Source: Massilia glaciei (GTDB taxonomy: Bacteria > Pseudomonadota > Gammaproteobacteria > Burkholderiales > Burkholderiaceae_D). Taken from it: 50,908 bases of DNA. Of this stretch, positions 44,194 through 50,908 are shown piece by piece. The notes beneath the pieces were generated by a model. It saw only the letters and a list, made by a program, of their open reading frames with translations, had not been told where the DNA came from and ran no database searches. Each line of letters begins with the position of its first letter. Within the stretch, counting starts at the first letter, position 1. The stretch spans positions 1-50,908 of the forward strand of contig NZ_PXWF02000229.1 in NCBI RefSeq assembly GCF_003011895.2, read 5' to 3'. The position numbers were made by a program, and so were the translations under genes.

Positions 44194-45801
44194 TTACTTT
44201 TTGTTGATCACATTGGTACGCAGCCAGCTTTCCATCCGCGAAAAATACCCCTCCACCATCTTGGTGGCCAATACGAAATCATCGGCATTGCCCGTCTTCG
44301 ACTGCACAAAACTATGCCCGGTGTCTTTCAAATTCACCACCGTGAAATTCTTGTTGCCCGAGGCGATGCGCGCCTCCTCGAGCCGTTTGGCCGACTCGGC
44401 GCTCGGCACATTGTGGTCGAATTCGCCCAGGAACCACAACACCGGCACCTTGACCTTGGCCAGCGTGGCGGCCGGATCGAACGGCGCATTCTTGGCGGTC
44501 CAAGGACGGCCCCAGCCCTTCTCGGACTGGCCCAGCGGCCAGACGAATTTGGCCCAGGGCTTGACCTTGTGCACGGCCACGGCCGCGCTGAACTCGTCCC
44601 AGTCCGCCGGCGCCAGTTCGAACAACTGCATCGACGCCGCGTAAGCCTCGTTGGCATCGCCCTCGGACATGCCGCCCTCGCGCACCGTCCATGCGATCTC
44701 GTGCGCCATGGTCTCGGCCACCCGCACCGCCGAACCGGCGCGCACGATGACAAAGCTGACATCGTCGGAACGCGCGGCCATCAGCGGCGCGGTCCAGCCG
44801 CCCTGGCTGCTGCCGTGCACGCCGATGCGGCGCGCGTCGATGTCGGCGCGCTGCTTGAGCATGGCGACCCCGGCGAGCCAGTCGCCTGCGATGTCGTCCA
44901 TGCCGGACTTCATCCAATCGCCCGTGGACGCGCCCGCCCCGCGCTTGTCGAGCGAGAGCACGGCCAATCCTTGGCGCACGAAGAAGCTGGTCCAGATCCC
45001 GAGGTTGCGCGTGACCGGCCCCGAGCCGTGCGCGAATACGACCGCCGGATGCGGCCCCTTGCCCAATGGCAGCGTCAACACACCCTTGAGCGTGACTTCT
45101 CCGTTGACGACCGTGACCTCCTCGACCCGGTGCGGGGCGATCTTCTTGGCCGTCATCCGCTTGTCGCCGTCGCGCCAGCGCATGCCCGTGATGGCGCCCT
45201 TGGCGTCCTTGATGAACTCGGCGCCTATGGCGAACGGATACGGCACGCCGATGCTCGGGCCCGACACGAAGCGCGTCGACGAAAGCGGGTACAACGGGCC
45301 TTCGCGCAGGGTCTTCTGGTCGATAAAGATGAGCATGCCGCCCATCTCGTCCATCGGACCCAAGTCGACCACATGGCCCGGGGCGACCTGGTAGCTGCCC
45401 GCGGCCTTGAAATTATCGGCCAGGTTGTTCGGCGCGGCCTGCACCAGCGTGAATTCGCCCGGGGTCTGGCCTTGCATGACCTTGCCGGTCAGCTTGCCAT
45501 CGCGGCGCACGCCCTCGAACTTGAGCAACTCCGGGCCGCCCCGCAGCTCGAATTTTCCCGCCGCCGGGGTCAGCGTGAAATTGCTCATCGGGATGTTGCG
45601 CGCGTTCATCGACGGCACGTCGACCACGGACGGCGCATCCTTATACTCGGAGCGGTCGTGCACGATGATGCCGGTGCTCTTGCCGGCGACGGTGAATTCA
45701 CCGAGCCACATTTTTCCGGGTGGAGGTCCATCCTGCGCGATGGCCGGCGCGCACGCGAGGCCGAGTGCCCACAGTGTGGCGATTGCTATTTTTTGGGTCA
45801 T
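44194..45801 (-). CDS. Exported alpha/beta hydrolase (prolyl oligopeptidase-like family)
   Basis: The 535-residue product has a signal peptide (IAIATLWALGLACAPAIAQD). Its N-terminal half is a beta-rich region (GKMWLGEFTVAGKSTGIIVH). The C-terminal alpha/beta hydrolase domain carries PAVVFAHGSGPVTRNLGIWT, LSLDKRGAGASTGDW, the nucleophile elbow RIGVHGSSQGGWTAPLMAA near residue 332, the acid region VLWFLGEFDHNVPS near residue 450 and a final GHSFVQSK with the catalytic His. The substrate is unknown; related proteins are esterases or peptidases. It stands alone, with a palindrome in its upstream region. Confidence 0.87.
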   Translation of the reverse strand: MTQKIAIATLWALGLACAPAIAQDGPPPGKMWLGEFTVAGKSTGIIVHDRSEYKDAPSVVDVPSMNARNIPMSNFTLTPAAGKFELRGGPELLKFEGVRRDGKLTGKVMQGQTPGEFTLVQAAPNNLADNFKAAGSYQVAPGHVVDLGPMDEMGGMLIFIDQKTLREGPLYPLSSTRFVSGPSIGVPYPFAIGAEFIKDAKGAITGMRWRDGDKRMTAKKIAPHRVEEVTVVNGEVTLKGVLTLPLGKGPHPAVVFAHGSGPVTRNLGIWTSFFVRQGLAVLSLDKRGAGASTGDWMKSGMDDIAGDWLAGVAMLKQRADIDARRIGVHGSSQGGWTAPLMAARSDDVSFVIVRAGSAVRVAETMAHEIAWTVREGGMSEGDANEAYAASMQLFELAPADWDEFSAAVAVHKVKPWAKFVWPLGQSEKGWGRPWTAKNAPFDPAATLAKVKVPVLWFLGEFDHNVPSAESAKRLEEARIASGNKNFTVVNLKDTGHSFVQSKTGNADDFVLATKMVEGYFSRMESWLRTNVINKK

Positions 45802-45872
45802 GGGTTCTTCCTTTTTATTTTGTGTTCATTTGCCGGTGCGGCTAGCGGGGCACCGCCGCGCACGATGCCCTG

Positions 45873-45893
45873 CCCATTGGTATTTACAATGGG
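45873..45893. promoter_or_regulatory. Operator-like palindrome upstream of the hydrolase gene
   Basis: CCCATTG, a 7-base loop GTATTTA and CAATGGG form a perfect inverted repeat. It is 72 bases from the hydrolase ATG and about 160 from the PRC-barrel ATG on the other side. Size and spacing suit a dimeric regulator; none is encoded next to it. Confidence 0.45.
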
Positions 45894-46051
45894 TCGGATT
45901 CTATCGAAAGTCACCGCCGGCCGGGATAGTTGGCGACAGAATGCGCCAATGAGGGAATGAGCTGCAAAAATGCGCAAGGACTGCGTGTGTCAGCGAACAG
46001 ACTTGAGGCGGATCAACGTCCATGCTCGAACTTTTATACAGGAGGTCCACT

Positions 46052-46453
46052 ATGACTTACGAAGAACGCGATGCCTATGGCATGTATGTGAATACCGGCG
46101 ACAAAGGTCCTGGCCCAGAACTGATGGGTGCGAACACCCTGATCGGCAACCATGTGCACAACCTGGTCGACGAACACCTCGGCGAGATCAAGGAAATCAT
46201 GTTGGACATGCGCACCGGCAAGATCGCCTACGCGGTCATGTCCTTCGGCGGCGTCTTCACGATCGGCGAGAAGCTGTTCGCGGTGCCCTGGTCGGCGCTC
46301 ACGCTCGACACCGTCAACAAGCGCTTCACGCTCAACCTCGAGAAAGAGAAGATCGAGAACGCGCCCGGCTTCGACACCAGCGACTGGCCCGACATGGCGA
46401 ACCAGCAATGGGCGAGCCAGATCCACGGCTATTACGGCACCAACGCGCACTGA
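46052..46453 (+). CDS. PRC-barrel domain protein
   Basis: The 133-residue product is a soluble PRC-barrel protein: GANTLIGNHVHNLVDEHLGE then IKEIMLDMRTGKIAYAVMSF and LFAVPWSALTLDTVNKRFTL give the barrel strands. The tail has FDTSDWPDMANQQWASQIHG, as in many stress-associated PRC-barrel proteins of proteobacteria. The start ATG at 46052 follows AGGAGGT at ideal spacing; an upstream in-frame ATG at 46022 has no such site. Function is unknown, though the domain often serves RNA or photosynthetic complexes. It forms a single-gene unit with its own terminator. Confidence 0.85.
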   Translation: MTYEERDAYGMYVNTGDKGPGPELMGANTLIGNHVHNLVDEHLGEIKEIMLDMRTGKIAYAVMSFGGVFTIGEKLFAVPWSALTLDTVNKRFTLNLEKEKIENAPGFDTSDWPDMANQQWASQIHGYYGTNAH

Positions 46454-46483
46454 CAGGCGTGTAAAACAAGGCGCGTAAAACAA

Positions 46484-46526
46484 GGCGCGTGGCCCCGGCG
46501 GGATTCGCCGGCGCCACGCGCTTTTT
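46484..46526 (+). terminator. Rho-independent terminator after the PRC-barrel gene
   Basis: GCGCGTGGC pairs with GCCACGCGC and, one bulge further in, CCGGCG pairs with CGCCGG around a GGATT loop. TTTTT follows. It begins 31 bases after the stop, behind two copies of GTAAAACAAGGCGCGT-like sequence. Confidence 0.85.
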
Positions 46527-46549
46527 AATGGCCAAAGCATTTGGCTGAC

Positions 46550-46611
46550 GCTTGTGGCCGATGCTTCGGACCGAAGCTTGTGGCCGACGCCTATGGCCGA
46601 CGCCTATGGAA
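46550..46611. repeat. Short GTGGCCGAxGC / TATGGCCGACGCC repeats
   Basis: CTTGTGGCCGA occurs twice and GGCCGACGCCTATGG twice, with a GCTTCGG-A-CCGAAGC hairpin (46563-46577) between the first copies. The repeats fill the space between the PRC-barrel terminator and the end of the beta-propeller gene. Confidence 0.6.
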
Positions 46612-46618
46612 GATACGG

Positions 46619-48652
46619 TCAGCGCGCGATGGCCATGGTCGCCGGCGCATAACTGATGCGGCGCGTCTCCGACAGGCGCTCGCCGCGCACCTTGCCTTCA
46701 ACCAATTCATAACCCATCAGGGCGAATACCCGCCCCTGCAGGAACAACGGGCGCGCGTTGCCGTACCAATCGACGCAGGAGGCGCGGCAGCCATCGTCGG
46801 TCTTGGACGGCTGCGACAGCAGCGAACCGAGCTCGTCGAGCCTGAGCCGCTTGTTGCGCAGATATAGCAACGAGGCGGCCGGACCGTATCCGCCGGCATT
46901 GCCGGCCCGGCCGTCGTGGGTGATCGGCAGGCCGACGATGCCGTCGTCGGCACGCTCGCTCTTATAGAAAAAGCCGTGGCTGCGCGCTTCGCTTTGCGCC
47001 GCGTTGCCGCGCACGTAGCGGTAGGCGAGCTCGGCCACGCGACCCAGTTTGATGCTCGAGAAATGCAAGTCCCCGGTGCGCGAACCAATCACGACCGCAT
47101 CGGCGCCCATCGCCTCGATCCGCTCGACCGCGTGCGGCATCGACAGCGTCTGCGCCTCGCCCGCGCCATCCCAACGCACCGCGTGGAGCGCGTGGCGCGG
47201 CGCATCCGGCGGCGAGTTGACGTGCCTGGCAGAGCTGCCATAGAGCAAATACGCGCCGACGTAGCGGTTCTGCACGCCGTAGCGGTCGGCGTTGGGCAGC
47301 GCCCGATAGCTGTGCGCGGGGGCACTGTCACGCCCGTCCGAGAACGACTTCAGCGGCACCCGCATCAGGGCCACCTCGCCACTGCCCCGCTCGGCGCGCC
47401 ACATGCCCTCGCCCCCGCCCTGGGCGCGCACCAGCACGTTGAGGTGGCCGTCGCCGCTTTCGAGGAACGAGAACTGGTCGACCGGCGCCCCGGCCACCTT
47501 GAGCGCGCTGGGCGCGCCGCCGTCGAGCGGAATGCGGAACAGGCCGGCCCCGCTGCGCCCACCCTCGGCCTGGCGTCCCGGCGCGGCCCACACGTACACC
47601 GACTCGCCCGACACATAAAACACCCTGCCCTGCGGCCCGAGCACGGCGCTGGCCTCGCACTTCATCTCGCGCGCGGCCAGGTCGCACACCGTCACCGTGT
47701 GCAATGCCAGGCGCGCGTGCGGTTCGATTGGATCGTCGGTGCGGTAGATGCGGGTGGCCGGCGCGATGCGCTCGAAGTCGGCCGGGGTGGCGTCCGGGCG
47801 CCATTTGCGCAGCGCCGGAAACTTGGACAAGGGGTCCGACTGGCCCGGGCGCAGGTACAAGGGCGTGTAGAAGATCAGCTTGCTGCCGATCTGCCGGCTC
47901 GCATAGTTGCGCGACGAATAGTAGTCGTTCGAGCGCATATGGTAGGTGGCGCGGTAGCGCAGCTGGCCGGCCCGGTCGATGTCGAACAGGCCGATCTCGG
48001 TGCCGCCGCGGCGGTAGCTGTAGCCGATCACCGCCACCGTGTCGCCGGAGATGAGCATTTCGTCGAACCAGCTGCCGGAGGGGTCGGTGCCGGGGGCGAA
48101 GGCGTCGATGGACGAGACCGGCTTGAGCCGGCCCTTGCCGATGTCGACCGTGAACAGCTTGCCGCGCCGCAGCATCACCAGATGCTGGCCGTGCACCTTG
48201 ACGATGCCGCCCTCGTCCACGCCCGCGGTCTGGGTGTTGGTGACCGATTCGCCCGCCGCCTTGGCCGACGCCGACGGGGCCGCCGGGGCCGAAGGGGATG
48301 GCGGGGATGGCGGGGGCGCGTAGGCGGGCATGGGGATTGGGGAAGGCGGCGCCATCCCTGGCGCGACCGAATACATCGGTTCGCCCGCTGGTGCGGCATT
48401 GGCCATGGCCTTGGCCCTGGCTTTGGCCGCGGCCTCTTCGCGGGCGCGCTGTTCGTCCGCGTAACGCTTGAAAAACGCCTGCAGCGCGGCTTCGCTGGCG
48501 AACGCGGTCAGGGTCTTGGCCGGCGCGGTGTCGGCGGCCTGCGCCGGGCACGCGAGCGCCGCGGCGAACGCGAGCACCAGGCCAGCGGCGAGGCTGTGGG
48601 ACGGCTTGGTGTGGGACGGCTTGGGGTGGGATGGCTTGGGGTGGGACGGCAT
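46619..48652 (-). CDS. Exported beta-propeller domain protein
   Basis: The 677-residue product has an unusual N-terminus of PSHPK-type repeats before a signal peptide (LAAGLVLAFAAALACPAQAAD). A helical, Ala/Glu/Arg-rich stretch follows (KRYADEQRAREEAAAKARAK), then a long Pro/Ala linker (IPMPAYAPPPSPPSPSAPAA). From residue about 135 it fits the beta-propeller family PF09826: ESVTNTQTAGVDEGGIVKVH, LVMLRRGKLFTVDI, then DEMLISGDTVAVIGYSY and further blades. Archaeal and bacterial members are secreted or surface proteins without a known role. Two Cys close together near the end (DDGCRASCVDWYG) may form a disulfide. Confidence 0.85.
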   Translation of the reverse strand: MPSHPKPSHPKPSHTKPSHSLAAGLVLAFAAALACPAQAADTAPAKTLTAFASEAALQAFFKRYADEQRAREEAAAKARAKAMANAAPAGEPMYSVAPGMAPPSPIPMPAYAPPPSPPSPSAPAAPSASAKAAGESVTNTQTAGVDEGGIVKVHGQHLVMLRRGKLFTVDIGKGRLKPVSSIDAFAPGTDPSGSWFDEMLISGDTVAVIGYSYRRGGTEIGLFDIDRAGQLRYRATYHMRSNDYYSSRNYASRQIGSKLIFYTPLYLRPGQSDPLSKFPALRKWRPDATPADFERIAPATRIYRTDDPIEPHARLALHTVTVCDLAAREMKCEASAVLGPQGRVFYVSGESVYVWAAPGRQAEGGRSGAGLFRIPLDGGAPSALKVAGAPVDQFSFLESGDGHLNVLVRAQGGGEGMWRAERGSGEVALMRVPLKSFSDGRDSAPAHSYRALPNADRYGVQNRYVGAYLLYGSSARHVNSPPDAPRHALHAVRWDGAGEAQTLSMPHAVERIEAMGADAVVIGSRTGDLHFSSIKLGRVAELAYRYVRGNAAQSEARSHGFFYKSERADDGIVGLPITHDGRAGNAGGYGPAASLLYLRNKRLRLDELGSLLSQPSKTDDGCRASCVDWYGNARPLFLQGRVFALMGYELVEGKVRGERLSETRRISYAPATMAIAR
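48596..48652 (-). repeat. 15-base in-frame tandem repeat at the start of the beta-propeller gene
   Basis: Four units of the form GTGGGAxGGCTTGGx (plus-strand view; the last one is cut by the start codon) encode the PSHPK, PSHPK, PSHTK, PSH series directly after the initiator Met. Units differ at one or two bases. Change in copy number would keep the frame. Confidence 0.85.
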
Positions 48653-48821
48653 CTTTTTCTCCTTTTAATGCCTGTGTCGGCAGTATCAGGAGAATGTAAC
48701 GGAGCGCGCGCGAAAAAGGGGTTGGTGTTGCAATAAATAATGTACCGGCCCGCGGCGCAGGGAGAGCGATAGCAAAGTCCAAGACGCGAAAGCGCTTGCC
48801 GGCACGGGCCCGCCACGGCGG

Positions 48822-49190
48822 CTACTTACAAGCCTGCATCATCTCCATGTGTTTTTTCCTCATTTCCGGCGACATTGATTTGAATCGTTCGTCCATCATT
48901 GCCTGCCGTTCTTCGGGGGTTTTCGCACTCATCATATTTTTGTGCATGTCGCACATGGCCTTCATTTCCATCATCCCCCGCCCCATTCCCATTCCCCCGC
49001 CTGACGAGCCTGACGCGCCCGTAGCGCCTGACGAGCCTGTCGCGCCTGGCGCCATGGCCGCCGGTTGCGCGTCCTCGGCGCCAGCGTGGTGCTGGGCGTG
49101 CCTCCGCTCTTGCCAGGCCGCGCAGCCTCCCGTTGCCATTGCCGCCACCAAGGTGGCGACCCACGTCGCGGATCTGAATGTCGTTTTCAT
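48822..49190 (-). CDS. Small lipoprotein, Met- and Lys-rich, of unknown function
   Basis: The start at 49190 gives 122 residues with a lipoprotein signal (WVATLVAAMATGGC, Cys near residue 23). The mature part has a His-rich segment (QERRHAQHHAGAE), a collagen-like low-complexity stretch (GATGSSGATGASGSSGG) and a Met-rich C-terminal helix pair (GMMEMKAMCDMHKNMMSAKT, ERFKSMSPEMRKKHMEMMQ). His and Met clusters suggest metal binding in the envelope, perhaps copper, but this is inference. An AGGAGT site precedes the ATG. I do not recognise a named family. Confidence 0.7.
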   Translation of the reverse strand: MKTTFRSATWVATLVAAMATGGCAAWQERRHAQHHAGAEDAQPAAMAPGATGSSGATGASGSSGGGMGMGRGMMEMKAMCDMHKNMMSAKTPEERQAMMDERFKSMSPEMRKKHMEMMQACK

Positions 49191-49341
49191 CGATAAACTC
49201 CTGTCAGGGTTGGATGCGATTCCGGACTGCCGATGCGCCAATACTAGCCCCCGGGACCGGCGATTTTCATGACCTGCATCAAAACATTCGGCCCGATCCG
49301 CGCCTATCAAATCCCGGCTGGCAACCTTGTCCCGCAAGGCG

Positions 49342-50908
49342 TCAACAAAAGTCGCGGCTGCGCGTGCCCAGCCGTCCCAGCATGTCCGACATGTCGACCA
49401 GTCGCTTGGCCACCAGGTGGCGCACCTCGCCCTCCTTCTGCCACACGCCGTAGACCCCGAGCAGCGTGGCGCCGAGCACTTCGCGGCGCTGCTGCTCGAC
49501 CAGGCTGGGCCAGACGATCACGTTGACATTGCCCGTCTCGTCCTCGAGCGTGACGAACAGCACGCCCTTGGCCGTGCCCGGGCGCTGGCGCACGGTGACG
49601 ATGCCGCAGGCGCGCGCGAGCTGGCCCTGCTTGTAGTCGTGCAAGGTGGCGGCCGGCATGAAGCGCCGCTCGAGCAACTTCGGGCGCAGCAGCGCCAGCG
49701 GATGGCGCCCCAGCGTCAGCCCCTGCGCGCGGTAGTCGCCGACGATCTCGTCGCCCTCGCTCGGGGCGCGCAGCGCCGGCGTCTCTTCAATCGGGCTGGT
49801 GGGGCGCAGCAAATCCTTGTCGGGCACCGCGCCGACCGCCTGCCACAGCGCCTGGCGCCGGTTGCCCGCCAGCGACATCAAGGCGTTGGCGCCGGCCAGC
49901 ACCTGCAGGTCGTGGCGGTCGAGCCCGGCGCGCCGGGCCAGGTCGGCCACGCTGTCGAAGGGGCGGATCGCGCGCGCGTCCTCGATGCGCGCGGCGGCCT
50001 CGCGCCGCATGCCGCGCTGCAGCGACAGGCCCAGCCTGATCGCCGCCTGCCCGCCCGCCGGCACGCTAGAGGCCGGCTCGAGCGTCGAATCCCAGCCGCT
50101 GATGGCGATGTCGGCCGGGCGCACCGCGATGCCGTGGCGCCGCGCGTCCTGCACCAGTTGCGAGGGGCTGTAAAACCCCATCGGCTGGCTGTTGAGCAAG
50201 GCGCACAGGAAGGCGGCCGGCTCGTGGCACTTGAGCCACGAGCTCGCGTAGGCCAGCAGCGCGAAGCTGGCCGCGTGCGACTCCGGGAAACCGTATTCGC
50301 CAAAGCCCTGGATCTGGCTGAAGATGGCCTCGGCGAAGGCGAGCTCGTAGCCGCGCGCGAGCATGCCGTTGACGATGCGGCTGTAGTATTTCTCCATGCC
50401 GCCCTTGCGCTTCCAGGCCGCCATCGCGCGCCGCAGCTGGTCGGCCTCGCCCGGCGTGAAGCCGGCCGCGAGCATGGCCACCTGCATCACCTGCTCTTGG
50501 AAGATCGGCACCCCGAGCGTGCGCTCGAGCGCGAGCTTCATCTCCGGCTTGGGGTAGAGCACCGGCTCGAGCCCCTGGCGCCGGCGCAGGTAGGGGTGCA
50601 CCATGCCGCCCTGGATCGGCCCCGGGCGCACGATCGCGACCTCGATGACGAGGTCGTAGAAGGTGCGCGGCCGGATCCGCGGCAGCATGCTCATCTGCGC
50701 GCGCGACTCGATCTGGAACACGCCGATGGTGTCGGCGGCGCAAATCATGTCGTAGGTGGCCTTGTCCTCGGCCGGGATGTCCTGCATCGAGAACACCGTG
50801 CCGCGCTGCTGCCCGACCAGCTCGAGCGTGCGGCGCAGCGCCGACAGCATGCCCAGCGCCAGGATGTCGACCTTGAGCAGGCCGAGCTCCTCGAGGTCGT
50901 TCTTGTCC
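49342..50908 (-). CDS. dnaE2: Error-prone DNA polymerase DnaE2, C-terminal part (runs off the window)
   Basis: DnaE2 (ImuC) is the SOS-induced C-family polymerase that works with ImuA and ImuB in translesion mutagenesis. The frame is open to the right edge, so the N-terminal PHP and most of the palm are missing. What is present covers the end of the polymerase core (LEELGLLKVDILALGMLSAL, ICAADTIGVFQIESRAQMSM, EVAIVRPGPIQGGMVHPYLR), the fingers region (MQVAMLAAGFTPGEADQLRR, FGEYGFPESHAASFALLAYA), helix-hairpin-helix segments and the OB domain (IVTVRQRPGTAKGVLFVTLE). imuA and imuB would be expected upstream, beyond the right edge. Confidence 0.95.
   Translation of the reverse strand, partial: DKNDLEELGLLKVDILALGMLSALRRTLELVGQQRGTVFSMQDIPAEDKATYDMICAADTIGVFQIESRAQMSMLPRIRPRTFYDLVIEVAIVRPGPIQGGMVHPYLRRRQGLEPVLYPKPEMKLALERTLGVPIFQEQVMQVAMLAAGFTPGEADQLRRAMAAWKRKGGMEKYYSRIVNGMLARGYELAFAEAIFSQIQGFGEYGFPESHAASFALLAYASSWLKCHEPAAFLCALLNSQPMGFYSPSQLVQDARRHGIAVRPADIAISGWDSTLEPASSVPAGGQAAIRLGLSLQRGMRREAAARIEDARAIRPFDSVADLARRAGLDRHDLQVLAGANALMSLAGNRRQALWQAVGAVPDKDLLRPTSPIEETPALRAPSEGDEIVGDYRAQGLTLGRHPLALLRPKLLERRFMPAATLHDYKQGQLARACGIVTVRQRPGTAKGVLFVTLEDETGNVNVIVWPSLVEQQRREVLGATLLGVYGVWQKEGEVRHLVAKRLVDMSDMLGRLGTRSRDFC

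Overview
This is a GC-rich chromosomal segment of a betaproteobacterium. It most likely comes from the Oxalobacteraceae (Massilia/Duganella-like). The case rests on Burkholderiales-style gene orders (pyrG-kdsA-eno-ftsB; dapA-bamC), the protein families present, and intergenic GGGGTCAGACCCC-type inverted repeats that I remember from this family. The assignment comes from recall and was not tested by any search.

Layout. Positions 1-4774 are an accessory block. It holds a frameshifted membrane-protein gene, a type VI secretion (T6SS) cargo unit (PAAR tip protein, VRR-NUC nuclease effector, DUF3396 immunity protein) and a HigB/HigA-like toxin-antitoxin pair. Positions 5091-22552 are mostly core genes: mutS with a coupled secreted protein; divergent slyD and roxA; an Ala-rich lipoprotein; bamC and dapA; a minus-strand run (rnm, htpX, YciO-type protein, site-2 protease, trpS, methyltransferase); then an alpha/beta hydrolase divergent from a gamma carbonic anhydrase, hslO and a thioesterase. 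Positions 22687-30427 are a second T6SS island on the minus strand: VgrG with a C-terminal extension, a two-HKD phospholipase D effector (Tle5-like) and a Tli4-like lipoprotein immunity protein. The last two genes are visibly AT-richer than the rest.

Positions 30597-39449 are a regulatory and accessory stretch. It has DUF3224 and AraC genes, a second AraC gene divergent from an AhpD-like protein, a Phd/RelE toxin-antitoxin pair, a LytS-LytTR-LytS cluster and two formylglycine-generating-enzyme-like proteins. Positions 39743-44005 return to core genes (ftsB, eno, kdsA, pyrG). The right end carries a secreted hydrolase, a PRC-barrel protein, a secreted beta-propeller protein, a small lipoprotein and the C-terminal part of error-prone polymerase dnaE2, which runs off the window.

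The points most worth follow-up are: the two T6SS effector/immunity units, with transthyretin-like extensions on the PAAR and VgrG proteins; a sensor-kinase paralogue whose phospho-accepting His is Gln although its ATP-binding motifs look intact; FGE-like proteins that are truncated or lack the usual C-terminal Cys pair; several 12-15 bp tandem repeats, one of which multiplies start codons; promoters whose -10 box lies so close to the ATG that leaderless mRNAs are predicted; and a pyrG leader hairpin where a Shine-Dalgarno sequence would be expected.
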